A stretch of DNA of 64,000 nucleotides, from positions 248,001-312,000 of the forward strand of contig LSRY02000034.1 of assembly GCA_001643675.2 (NCBI GenBank), read 5' to 3'. The notes under the pieces were generated by a model. The model was not told where the DNA came from and did no database searches. It saw only the letters and a program-made list of their open reading frames with translations. The DNA comes from Monocercomonoides exilis (Eukaryota > Preaxostyla > Oxymonadida > Polymastigidae). The first letter of the stretch is position 1; each line of letters starts with the position of its first letter. Made by a program: the position numbers and the translations under genes. Positions 10,301 through 18,981 of this stretch are shown piece by piece.

Positions 10301-11501
10301 AGCGCGGCTCTCTCTTCTCTCTCTGTCTCGCGGCAAAGCGCGGCTCTCTCTTCTCTCTCTGTCTCGCGGCGAAGCGCGGCTCTCTCTTCTCTCTCTGTCT
10401 CGCGGCGAAGCGCGGCTCTCTCTTCTCTCTCTGTCTCGCGGCAAAGCGCGGCTCTCTCTTCTCTCTCTGTCTCGCGGCGAAGCGCGGCTCTCTCTTCTCT
10501 CTCTGTCTCGCGGCAAAGCGCGGCTCTCTCTTCTCTCTCTGTCTCGCGGCAAAGCGCGGCTCTCTCTTCTCTCTCTGTCTCGCGGCGAAGCGCGGCTCTC
10601 TCTTCTCTGTCTCGCGGCAAAGCGCGGCTCTCTCTTCTCTCTCTGTCTCGCGGCAAAGCGCGGCTCTCTCTTCTCTCTCTGTCTCGCGGCGAAGCGCGGC
10701 TCTCTCTTCTCTCTCTGTCTCGCGGCAAAGCGCGGCTCTCTCTTCTCTCTCTGTCTCGCGGCGAAGCGCGGCTCTCTCTTCTCTCTCTGTCTCGCGGCAA
10801 AGCGCGGCTCTCTCTTCTCTCTCTGTCTCGCGGCGAAGCGCGGCTCTCTCTTCTCTCTCTGTCTCGCGGCAAAGCGCGGCTCTCTCTTCTCTCTCTGTCT
10901 CGCGGCAAAGCGCGGCTCTCTCTTCTCTCTCTGTCTCGCGGCGAAGCGCGGCTCTCTCTTCTCTCTCTGTCTCGCGGCAAAGCGCGGCTCTCTCTTCTCT
11001 CTCTGTCTCGCGGCAAAGCGCGGCTCTCTCTTCTCTCTCTGTCTCGCGGCGAAGCGCGGCTCTCTCTTCTCTCTCTGTCTCGCGGCAAAGCGCGGCTCTC
11101 TCTTCTCTCTCTGTCTCGCGGCGAAGCGCGGCTCTCTCTTCTCTCTCTGTCTCGCGGCAAAGCGCGGCTCTCTCTTCTCTCTCTGTCTCGCGGCGAAGCG
11201 CGGCTCTCTCTTCTCTCTCTGTCTCGCGGCGAGCTGCGACCTCCTTCCACCTCGCTTCTTCTAGGTCCATTGGCTCGTTCCAGTGGCTGTTCCTGCTGTT
11301 GATTCTCCCTGTATCCTCGGGGGAGCTGGAGGAAGGGGGACTGTGAACGAGGGAGCTCTCCCAGCTGTTGCTGGGGCCTGTTGCGGTCGAGTTTGTGTTG
11401 ACCTCCTTCTTTGTTTGAAATTTGTAAAGCTCCCATCGAAACCTTGCTTTTGGAATTGTCTGTAGACAAAGCCCTGGGTATTCCTGCCCGTTCAGTATCA
11501 T
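7302..11501 (-). CDS. DIRS reverse transcriptase / RNase H polyprotein
   Basis: ATG at 11501 overlaps the gag stop as ATGA. The N-terminal third is a repeat domain encoded by the 36-bp tandem array (9677-11230). Then come a linker, the RT (fingers and palm: FMVRKKNGKWRKILDCRIL, TTLDISSAYQHVKV, GMPFGAKDAPRVF, the active site YLDDILL) and a DIRS-type RNase H (TTDASELGWCAV, INEKESRAVL, RLKTDNMST, GEQNTEADALSR, supplying the acidic D-E-D-D set). No protease or integrase domain is present. All catalytic acids are in place, so this frame looks functional. It copies the element's RNA into DNA; the recombinase downstream then inserts it. Confidence 0.92.
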   Translation of the reverse strand: MILNGQEYPGLCLQTIPKARFRWELYKFQTKKEVNTNSTATGPSNSWESSLVHSPPSSSSPEDTGRINSRNSHWNEPMDLEEARWKEVAARRETEREERAALRRETEREERAALCRETEREERAALRRETEREERAALCRETEREERAALRRETEREERAALCRETEREERAALCRETEREERAALRRETEREERAALCRETEREERAALCRETEREERAALRRETEREERAALCRETEREERAALRRETEREERAALCRETEREERAALRRETEREERAALCRETEREERAALCRETEKREPRFAARQREKREPRFAARQREKREPRFAARQREKREPRFAARQREKREPRFAARQREKREPRFAARQREKREPRFAARQREKREPRFAARQREKREPRFAARQREKREPRFAARQREKREPRFAARQREKREPRFAARQREKREPRFAARQREKRAALRRETEREERAALRRETEREERAALCRETEREERAALRRETEREERAALCRETEREERAALRRETEREERAALCRETEREERAALCRETEREERAALRRETEREERAALCRETEREERAALRRETEREERAALCRETEREERAALRRETGTDMMLSEFRGMTVLREVPINRQTSTGEEPLEVCESNEEALSPSDQKKRIDIESSIDREMGTGRENTEEDSVYPHGTEQVNDQEPEREVVKKVWRASGTVIESLIGSALEESWKIATADTLEGKETAQIQTGQRTPEVRSCAAVGPPKEPLPGRLVNRLNEWRKIGGDKLVSRGIKARWKDPQSPISLEERRHRQEFRGTTEMTNNYVSLLEEELKEGVVKPIQESEVKWFNPTFMVRKKNGKWRKILDCRILNEEVLGKHFKMDSQETVVELLEENDWMTTLDISSAYQHVKVDEQFSPFLCFSFQRQCYTYVGMPFGAKDAPRVFTKIMRRAASYIREYWKVKLVIYLDDILLMHPDRDALRSISQEIAQFLRNLGWRHSEEKLKLEPTSGVEFLGWLWNSEKMEVTLQERKRVLLLKDVQKWIAHARKRRRQKTRDLAALLGRLNFVRLQHPPASLWMKRMQYVLRHAIARGGWNGTVIPNPMMLGELTHWRKTLRENRPRSLRRRNRPAELTTDASELGWCAVLTIPTENKEEKIYVHGSWTLQESALAINEKESRAVLRTLERKGAWLKEQKIDHIRLKTDNMSTRWTIQKKRGAPSLIPTLRALEKKLNSLDLTIQTEHLPGEQNTEADALSRMAKKPDYALKGEKVAEILQSIAPRTLDTISEQIAPVPCGSTWRLSSMRRKREEGTPEDDIVLVHPFLRNIGRVMKEKMNEAQRNLTILILPAWRGQTWTPLLQPGHLTKTLGTFQECMTPGTKMRREGWKLPPGEVISVILEKRIFRGETSS
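9677..11230. repeat. Tandem array of about 43 copies of a 36-bp unit inside the DIRS RT frame
   Basis: Each unit on the plus strand contains CTCTGTCTCGCGGCRAAGCG followed by CGGCTCTCTCTTCTCT. Two unit types alternate irregularly (GCGAAGCG and GCAAAGCG), giving Arg or Cys in the RT frame. The unit is divisible by three and free of stops in all three minus-strand frames, encoding 12-residue units of the types EREERAALRRET, PRDRERRESRAL and KREPRFAARQRE. One copy near 10131 lacks 2 bp and one near 10605 lacks 4 bp, so the central part is read in a shifted frame and the original frame is restored after it. The encoded peptide is highly charged. Confidence 0.95.
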
Positions 11502-12499
11502 CTTGAGCGTTCACTCCTGACTGGGGCGAGGCCGAAGGTTGTGGAAGAGACGGGGGATGCTCCAAACCCTGGAGCGTCCCCCCCTGGACGAAAAAAGCTG
11601 GTGCTATCCACCAGTCTCCTGAAACTCTCTGGGATGTCCTTGGACATTCCCCCGTCCAGAAAACACTTCACGTTCTCCCAGCTTGACTGAGGGATAACTT
11701 TCAGCAAGTTTATGCGGCTAATACAGTCTGCTATTAAAGCGTACGCGCAAAAGAGCCCCCTCAGTCGCTCTTTCTCTTCTTCCTCTAGGCGCGTCTTTTT
11801 CAATTCTCTTGTAGTGAGGGCTGCAATCGCCTTCGCGGCTTCAAACCCCGATTCCAAGGCGGGCTGAAGCAGCTCGATAACCCGAGCGGCTTCTGGAGAG
11901 TCTTTTCTTCCCTCAGCAGTTACCCCCGTCACTGCTAAGGCGTTCCAACTGATGTCAGTGTGTCTTGTAAAAAAGTTCTTCTCCGTCTCCGGGATAAAAG
12001 TGTTCAGGATATCATCATTTATTCTGATAGATCCGGCTTTGCAAAAGTCCATGAATCTCTTCAGTTCTCCTGCTCGTCTCCTAGGCGTTAACCATTCGTC
12101 TGGGAAAATTCCCAAGAAATCTTCGGATCTATCTTGCTCTTCTTCCCGCTTTTCTGTGTTTTCGGAATCGCTCTCGCTGGTTTCTACATCGTCCCATTTC
12201 TTCATCTGGTTACGTCCGCGACTGCCCCTCAATCGCTGTCTGTGTCTCTTCTTTGCGATCATCTCTGTGTCATCAGATTCGGGCTCAGATTCGCTTGATC
12301 TCGATAGAGATCTTCCTCTTGGTCGTTCCCTCTTCGTCTTTCTCATTGGTAATATTCCTACTGCTCCCGAGCGGCTCGGAACTGCTCGGCTTCTCGCCAT
12401 TTCCTCAATCAAATTTTCTTCTCTTGAAAGTCTAATTGCAAGATCAAATCCTCTGTCCTCGCTGTCACTGGATTCCACTCTAACAGGATCTTGTGTCAT
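11498..12499 (-). CDS. DIRS gag-like protein
   Basis: The frame runs 333 codons from ATG at 12499 to TGA at 11498-11500; an upstream in-frame TTG at 12514 is a less likely start. The first 130 residues are an Arg/Ser/Asp/Glu-rich disordered region (RSLSRSSESEPESDD). The second half is a compact helical domain from about FPDEWLTPRRRAGELKRFMD to SWENVKCFLDGGMSKDIP, as in gag-like first frames of DIRS and Ngaro elements, which probably form the nucleoprotein particle. I see no CCHC knuckle. The stop overlaps the RT start codon as ATGA, suggesting termination-reinitiation as the way RT is translated. Confidence 0.75.
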   Translation of the reverse strand: MTQDPVRVESSDSEDRGFDLAIRLSREENLIEEMARSRAVPSRSGAVGILPMRKTKRERPRGRSLSRSSESEPESDDTEMIAKKRHRQRLRGSRGRNQMKKWDDVETSESDSENTEKREEEQDRSEDFLGIFPDEWLTPRRRAGELKRFMDFCKAGSIRINDDILNTFIPETEKNFFTRHTDISWNALAVTGVTAEGRKDSPEAARVIELLQPALESGFEAAKAIAALTTRELKKTRLEEEEKERLRGLFCAYALIADCISRINLLKVIPQSSWENVKCFLDGGMSKDIPESFRRLVDSTSFFRPGGDAPGFGASPVSSTTFGLAPVRSERSR

Positions 12500-12545
12500 T
12501 ATTACTGCGGACAATGGTGTGTAAGAAAGGTTTATTTGTTAGCGA

Positions 12546-12639
12546 AGTTTGATCTTAAACCACCCATAATTTAAGATCAAACTAATTATTGAGGAGCAAA
12601 CCTGCTCCTTGCGTTCGTATATTCGCTTTATTGCGAATT
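12546..12639. repeat. Right (5') terminal inverted repeat of the DIRS element
   Basis: Inverted copy of the left terminus through AAACCACCCATAATTTAAG and GAGGAGCAAA, followed by an outer segment (about 12600-12639) specific to this end that is also found, reverse-complemented, in the internal complementary region. The gag start lies about 50 bp inside it, so transcription probably begins in this repeat. Confidence 0.88.
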
Positions 12640-13868
12640 CGAATACATTTTTACAATAGAATTGTTCAACAAAATGCACAAAATGATTGTGGAAAAGAAG
12701 CTTTTGATGAATGACGCACTCGTGCTGTTGAAACACTTTGGATATAACAGGATATTGAAATTCTCGCAGATTTATGGAATTGAAGAATCTTCGTTTAACG
12801 AAAGATTTGAGGAGATGATCATAGATGAAGACATGAAAAAGAAAGAAAAGGATGAAAAACTGCTTATTGATCTGATTGAATGCTTTCTTTTGCTTAAAAA
12901 CCGGTTCAATTCGAAATTGTTTTCAATTTGTGTTCCCTGTCTTCTGAAAGTTGCATTGAAAAAAGAGGGAAACGAGGAAACACAAAAAGAAGTGGAAATG
13001 GCTTTATTGGCTTTGAGCCACATTTTTGGAGTTAATGCATGAGCATTCCTATTTTCTTTTAAATTAATCAATATTTTCTTATTTATAATATCAGCCAATC
13101 GAGAAAGAACTTTATTCGAATGGACTAAAAGAGATCATGAAAAATCATCAGGAACATCACAATCTGACACAACTTGCCTATCAATCAGCTTGGCAGTTTT
13201 TAATTAACAGATTTTTCAAAGACGAAGACTTGGAAATAGTTATTATGAATGAACTGCATTTGGCAAAAGAGGCTGCAAGAGAATTGGATGAACTGTCAAA
13301 ATGTGTGGTTTGGAAGAGAAAAGAAGAAGAGAATGAAAAGAGAAGAAAAGAAACGAAAGAAGAGCTTATTTTGAGAAGATGGATCCATGTTATTCAATAT
13401 TATTTTTCCTTTTCTGAGTGCAGATTGTGGAATGAAGAATTTGTTGGGCTTTTCAGCAACATTGTGAGTATTTTTCGAGTATCAAGGGATAATTTTGAAG
13501 AAATTCCCAATCAATGCATTCGTTCATTAATAGATGCAGTTAAAAGAAGAACCGTGAAGATTTGTGACTTTCTGAAAAGTGGAGCTGTTGATCCCATTTT
13601 GAAGGAGATTCAGCGGTCAACATTGAAAGATGAAATGGCAAGAAATAACTTGCATTTCTTTTTAAGTGTTTCATATCGATTGAAAGAAAAGGAGAAAGAT
13701 AAAAAGGAAGAAGCGAAAAGAAAAGAGATGAAAAGAAAAGTGTTTGAAAAGATGGAAGAAGAAGGATACGAAGATATCATCATCTGGCTGTGCCATTATA
13801 TTTGTCGCGGTGTATTTGGCGATTTTCATTTGATAAAGTATTGTTCTAATTATTTTGTGTTTTTATAA
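12635..13868 (+). pseudogene. 3' part of KMEEEGYE-family gene (copy A), two exons, separated from its start by the DIRS element
   Basis: Starting at GAATT 12635 the frame continues copy A (ELFNKMHKMIVEKK, then CLLKVALKKEGNEETQK). An intron of 64 bp at 13031-13094 (GTTAAT...TCAG, phase 0) joins FG to PIEKELY. Exon 2 (13095-13868) is 774 nt, exactly the length of exon 2 in copy C. It contains the conserved HQEHHNLTQLAYQSAWQFL and RKVFEKMEEEGYEDIII segments and ends CSNYFVFL, where the other copies have YFVN(I/V). No frameshift or stop is seen in this half, so the insertion is probably younger than the decay seen in copy B. Function unknown; predicted alpha-helical throughout. Confidence 0.85.
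13031..13094 (+). other. Intron in copy A (64 bp)
   Basis: GTTAAT donor and TCAG acceptor, phase 0. Position and length match the 64-bp intron of copy C (18291-18354), which supports both. Confidence 0.75.
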
Positions 13869-14297
13869 TTTTTTTGCATAAACATTCACTTCATCTTTTT
13901 GCATTTCCATTTTGTTATTTTTTGTGCAGAATACTCATTCACTCAACAAAATAACAGTCATGATTTGCAAAATAGATGAAAGTGCTTTTTCAAAAAATAT
14001 CAAGAATTTACAAGAAAAATGAACATTTGAAAAAAAAGAACATCATCAAAAATAAGAAATAAGAAATGAAAAACAAAAGAATCAAGCTTGTTGAATTTTT
14101 CTATGTGCTTTGTGAAAAGAAATATTTTCAACTTCAAAAATACAATCCAATATTCGCAAAACTCATTCAATAAATAAATTTCTGGGCTTTCAAAGCTTAC
14201 AATTTCAAAACAAAATAATGGAGCATAAGGAGCACTGGTTAGTTATTTCACAGTCCATCAGATATTTGAGTTACAAAGTGAAATTCCTCTTATTTCT
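13869..14297. other. Convergent intergenic region between copies A and B
   Basis: AT-rich spacer between the 3' ends of the plus-strand copy A and the minus-strand copy B. It should hold both 3' untranslated regions. No repeat or RNA gene is seen. Confidence 0.5.
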
Positions 14298-15607
14298 TCA
14301 GATATTCACAAAATAATCTGAAATATTCAAATATATGTCAAAATTTCCATATTTTTCTTTCAGAAAATTAAGTATTTTATGAATGCTTGCAATGATTTGT
14401 TCGTATCCTTCTTCCTCCATCCTTTCAAACACTTTCCTTTTCAGTTCTTTTCTTTTTTCTTCTTCCATTTCGTTGTCCAACGCTTCTTTCATTCGATTTG
14501 CAATTGCAATGAAAAATTTCAAGAAATCAAATGCTATATTGTTATATAATGTTGGCCGTTGAATTCCCTCTAAAATAGCATCAATTGCTCTTCCTTTCAG
14601 CAAGTGTTCAACTCTCACATCTCTATTTTCTGTTGCATTTCTTAATGAACAAATGCACCAATTGCTAATTTCTTTGTTATTTTCTCTTGCTGCTCGACAC
14701 ACATGAGCAACGCTTCCTAAAAGCTCAGCAATTTCTTCATTCCAAAACCGACAGCAATCAAAGAAATCGTACAATTTGCCGAACCATCTCTTGATTAAAA
14801 AGCACTTCTTTCGCTTCCTTTCCTCCATTTTCCTCTTTTTTTCTCTCCTTATTCACGCACTTTGTCAGCTTTTCCAGTTCTCTTGCAGCCTCTCTCAAAA
14901 AATGCAGCTCATCCACAATAACTTCCTCCAAGCTTTTATCATTGTTCAATCTGTCTATCAAAAATCTCCAAGCTGATTGATATGCGAGTCGCGTCAAATT
15001 GTGATGCTCCTGATGATATTTCAAAATCTCTTTGATCTCATTCAAATATTGTTCTTAATTGATGTCCTTGTTTGAAAAAATTAGAAAAAAAATCAATTGT
15101 TAAAAAAAAGGAAATAGATATGCACAAACTTGAATGATATCGATACACCTCAAAGCCAGCAAGGCCAATTCAGTTTCTTTTCTCTTCTCTTCACTTTCCT
15201 CCTTGTTCATTGCAGCTTTCAAAAAGTGATGCAAACAAATCACCAGCAGATCGTTGCTGATTAAAACATATCTTGGGTACCAAAATAAAAAGTGTTCATA
15301 AAGATTAATCAATTGTTTCTCATCCTTTCCCTCTTTTTTCTTTCCCATTCTCGTTTCCAACATGCTTCAGCAACATGAGGGATTTTTCAAAAGGATAATT
15401 GTTCAATTCAATCAATTTGTTATTATCATCAAATTCTTCTTTCGAGAAAAAATGTTTCAATTCTTCTTTATCCATATTCTTCGGCATTCCGTTCATCTCC
15501 TCCTTCAGCAGAATTTTCTCTTCTTCTGCAAAATCTATTCCAGGAAACATTTCTTTTGCAAAAAAATCAGAAATCAATTGCAATTTCCCCTCCTTTGATA
15601 GAATCAA
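14298..15607 (-). pseudogene. Copy B of the KMEEEGYE family, frameshifted pseudogene
   Basis: Four frame segments on the minus strand align in order with copies A and C: 15607-15320 (EEMNGMPKNMDKEELKHFF, KSLMLLKHV), 15363-15100 (KDEKQLINLYEHFLFW, ALLALRCIDI), 15045-14758 (LNEIKEILKYHQEHHNL, LAYQSAWRFLIDRL) and 14828-14298 (RRPT-type middle, RKVFERMEEEGYEQIIAS, ending ISDYFVNI). Between the first two, about 30 residues present in A and C are missing and the frame shifts; between the last two there is another frameshift near 14805. A GTTTGT donor in the expected intron position is followed by a segment carrying an in-frame TAA. The copy is therefore dead, although its C-terminal half is well preserved. 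Confidence 0.82.
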
Positions 15608-15913
15608 ATGAACACACCAAAATACTCCTCTGTGCCTTCCATCTCCAGTATCTTTTCACAAAGATAATGCAACCAGCAGGAATCAATACTTTGCCGTTTT
15701 CAATAAAACAAAGGAATAAAAAACAGAAAAAATGGATGAAGCATAAGTATTGATAACGGAAGTGAAAAAAATCATAGTTCAAACTACTCCTTTCTATTTA
15801 AAAATTAAGACGAGAAAATTTGGAGAAAAGAAAAGATTAATCTAATAAGAAGAATACTTATGGTTGTCAAGTTCAAAAAAACATTTTTGAAAATTGAAAT
15901 TATTCATCTGTAA

Positions 15914-16078
15914 AATGTGCAATTAACACACGTTGCTTATCGTCGAGTTTCAGAAATTGTATTCATCCCGAGTCGTATTGAACCGATAGACAAGAAATAT
16001 TTTTTGCATTTGAAAGGGAAATCAAAAGTTATTGCAGAGTCTATGACCATGCAAGAAAAAAAGTTGAAAGACCATTAA
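15914..16078 (+). other. Isolated 54-codon open frame of non-repetitive composition
   Basis: Between a TAA at 15911 and a TAA at 16076 the frame reads NVQLTHVAYRRVSEIVF and IPSRIEPIDKKYFLHLKGK. Composition is balanced, unlike the low-complexity frames around it, so it may be a fragment of a real protein, perhaps of a mobile element. There is no ATG near its start and I do not recognise the family. Confidence 0.25.
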
Positions 16079-17516
16079 AGGAGGCTCGAAGATTCGTTGT
16101 TCTGCTTTATAATGAAGATGTTTCTGTCAACCACTTCCTTTTGCCATTATAACCTTTCAAATAACTGAAATGATCAATTCTTGCTTCACAGAGTCCAATA
16201 TTGTGGACTGGAGTTGAACATTGTGGAGAAACAAGTTAATATGAGAAATTGAACAAGCTTTATCCACTTCTCATAACATTATGTTTGAATGGAAGATGGA
16301 AGAATGGAAAATGAAGTATTTGTTGATGAACTCCAGAGTTATAGAATCCCATGAAAAAGGATAGTTTCCTTATATTGAAGAGTATGTCACATTTTCCTGA
16401 ACTCAAAAACGATGGAAATTTCCCTCTTTTGTTCTTTCTTCCTGAAAATAGAGAATTCGAGAAAACATGCAAACTCAATTCCAAAGCTGCGGATGAAATG
16501 CATGCATTTTTCACGACACAACCTGCATTTCAATTCAATATCGTTTGCATCCTTTCAATCTTCCTATTTTTTCATTTCTTTTTGTCCATATTCATCATGT
16601 TTTTACTTATTTCTTCCTCTTTTCTGTTTGCCAACTGTGTTCCTAGCACTCTTTGTTTTCATTCTCTTATCAATAATCATTACACACATTGAGAGTTTTC
16701 GCTAGACTGATTGGGTGAATGTTTTGCATTGTTTTCGTTTCAGCTGCCATTCCAATGAACATCTGTTATCTATTCAGTGAAACAAGAATAACCGGAGGAA
16801 GACTGGATAAAATCAGTGAATTTTTTGTGAAATGGATTTTTGAAGGTGTCAGAAGAGCATCGAAAATAATCGAATGAAGAATGATAACAAATGGTTAGGT
16901 CAGCACTTGAAGACGTAATGGCCCAAGCATAGGCATCCGGGGGGAAATATTAAAATATACAGTCCTTTCTTCTAGTGAATACGATGTGTCTTTGATTTTT
17001 TGTTTGCGGTTTATTTTGCATATTTTATTTTTTGTTAATAAAAAAATAATAAATTTTGAATTTGTCTATCAAAGCCATATCTCCTGTCTGTTGTTGAGAT
17101 TTTCTTCACCAACTTCTTCACGCACATATCTTCAATCCTAATCTCATTCTTATTTTATTATCTACATTTAGCTCATTGAAGTCGATGTTCGATGGAAAAT
17201 AATGAAAGAATCTGAATGGATATCGGTCATCTTGCAAGAATGGGGAATAGGATGATGAAAAATAATGCCAGAATACCAAATATACTCAAATCCATTAGTC
17301 AGCTGTGAGAAAGAGGCGAAATAGTCAATTCATTTGGAGACGGCTTTTGATGAAGAAAAGAAAACAACACAAATTCTGAATATTTCTTTTTTCATTGCCA
17401 TGTTGCGTTTCGAAGAAATAAAAAGAAGTGCTGCTTTTATCCAAAACCATAAAAGATTACAAAATTCCAATAAAAGAATCAATTTTTGAATTTCAAAACT
17501 CGTGGTTTTTTTTCCC
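16079..17516. other. Gene-poor AT-rich stretch
   Basis: No convincing gene. Short frames at 16351-16705 (plus) and 17330-17578 (minus) are Phe/Leu/Ser rich with no motif. The 3' untranslated region of copy C lies at the right edge. Confidence 0.4.
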
Positions 17517-18981
17517 TTAAACATTGACATAATAATCAGAAACATACAATGATAACATATTATAAGAATATTTTCCAATCAGTAGATTAAACGTTACACG
17601 AAGACTTATAACACAATCTTCATATCCCTCTTCTTCCATTTTTTCGAGCATCTCAATTTTCGTTGTCTTTCGTTTTGCTTCTTCAATATCTCTATCCATC
17701 TTTTCTTTCAATCTTTTCGAAATATCTGAAAAGAACATTAGACTTTTCCACAATTTTTCATCCTCCAATGTTGGTTGCTGAAGATTCTCCAAAAAGAAAT
17801 CGAAAACACCTCCTTTCAATAAATAACCAACGCATTCAGTTGCACAAAGTGCCATTCCATTAAAAAAGGAAAAGCATCTTTCATATAATTTTTGCTCATT
17901 CTCTCTTGCAACTCTGAACAACGTGACAAGATAACGAATCAGTCCAATTTGTTCTTCATTCCACAAACCGTATATAAAAAAGATATCTGAAAATACATAG
18001 AACCACCGTTTAATAATACAGTCATCTTTCATTTCTGTTCTTCTCTTTTGAGTCTTTTCTTCTTTCCCAATCCATTCAACACATCCTGCCAGCCCATCCA
18101 ATTCTCTTTTAACCTCTCTTGCAAAATACAATTCGTTCACAATAACTTTTTCCAAAGATCGATTGTTGTGCAATCTTGCAACCAAAAATTGCCAAGCGGA
18201 CTGATATGCAAGGGGAGAAAGATTTCGATTCTCCTGGTGATATTTGATTATTTCATTGATCTCATTCAAATACAATTTTTCTTGCATTCTCTTTTTGTTT
18301 GAAAAAATGAGAAGGAAATCATTTACGTTCAAAATGAAATTGAAATCATCAAACTTCACTTCCCCCAATTTGGCTCAATGCGAGCAAAGCCATTTCCACT
18401 TCATTTTGTGTTTCCTTGCTTTCTTCTTTGTTTAATGCAACTTTCAGAAGACAAGACACGCATATTGAAAGCAATTCCGATGAGACCCGGTTGCTTTGCA
18501 AAATATAGCATTCACAAAGATCAACAAGAAGGTTTTCATCTCTTTCCTCTTTTTTCTTCTTTTCTTCAAAAATCATCCTTCCAAATCTTTTATTCAAAAA
18601 AGAATTTTCGAACCCATCAACCCATGGATTCTTCAATATTTTCCAATATCCAACATGCCGTATTAACAAACATGCTTTTTCAATGGAAAATTTTTTTCTT
18701 TTAATCATTTTCCCCATTCTGTTGAATATTTCTTTTGAAAAAATAGAAGATAATTCATCTTTATTCATTTTGTTAATTAGTTCATTCATTTCAAGAATAT
18801 TCTGTTTCTGTTCATCCTTTTTGCAATGTTCAAGTTCAGAAAACAATTCTTTTATAATTTTTATTTTCAAAAAAAGAAAGAGCCATTCAAAACAGAAGAG
18901 ATGAAAATAAACCCAAAATCTTGGTAAAAGGAGATTATAGGGGAACACGAAATTTTCAAATTTTTTATTATAAACGGACAT
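17517..18981 (-). CDS. Copy C of the KMEEEGYE family, two exons, ancestral start codon lost
   Basis: Exon 1 carries KELFSELEHCKKDEQKQ, MNKDELSSIFSKEIFNRM and CVSCLLKVALNKEESKE; exon 2 (18290-17517, 774 nt) carries LYLNEINEIIKYHQENRNL, EMLEKMEEEGYEDCVIS and ends YVSDYYVNV. The intron (18291-18354, 64 bp, GTTTGA...AAAAAG, phase 0) sits where copy A has its own. Where copy A starts with ATG, copy C has ATA (18853-18855). The frame remains open upstream to an ATG at 18981, which lies inside the adjacent foldback element and would add 42 residues including a hydrophobic stretch (FWVYFHLFCFEWLFLFL). About 424 residues from the ATA position. Possibly a recent pseudogene, possibly using a start supplied by the repeat. 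Function unknown. Confidence 0.7.
18291..18354 (-). other. Intron in copy C (64 bp)
   Basis: GTTTGA donor at 18354 and AAAAAG acceptor at 18291, phase 0. Removing it joins exon 1 to exon 2 in the same frame, matching copy A in place and length. Confidence 0.75.

Larger units (their letters stand above)
5079..12639 (-). mobile_element. Complete DIRS-type tyrosine-recombinase retrotransposon
   Basis: The element carries, in minus-strand order, a gag-like frame (12499-11498), a reverse transcriptase/RNase H frame (11501-7302) and a tyrosine recombinase (about 7330-5949). Its ends are inverted repeats (about 5079-5155 and 12546-12639), and an internal complementary region at 5750-5839 holds the complements of both outer ends joined at GAATT, the hallmark DIRS-1 arrangement that templates a circular intermediate. 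There is no integrase, no protease and no LTR. GAATT stands at both borders (5079-5083, 12635-12639), with no longer target duplication, as expected for recombinase-mediated insertion of a circle. Its base composition is visibly richer in G+C than the flanks. Confidence 0.93.

Noticed and set aside
9677-11230. CRISPR-like array
   Set aside because: Units are directly abutting 36-bp copies with no unique spacers, within a coding frame of a eukaryotic retroelement.
9478-11346. 622-codon plus-strand Ser/Leu-rich open frame
   Set aside because: It is the antisense of the stop-free 36-bp array inside the DIRS RT gene. It consists of repeats only and has no domain.
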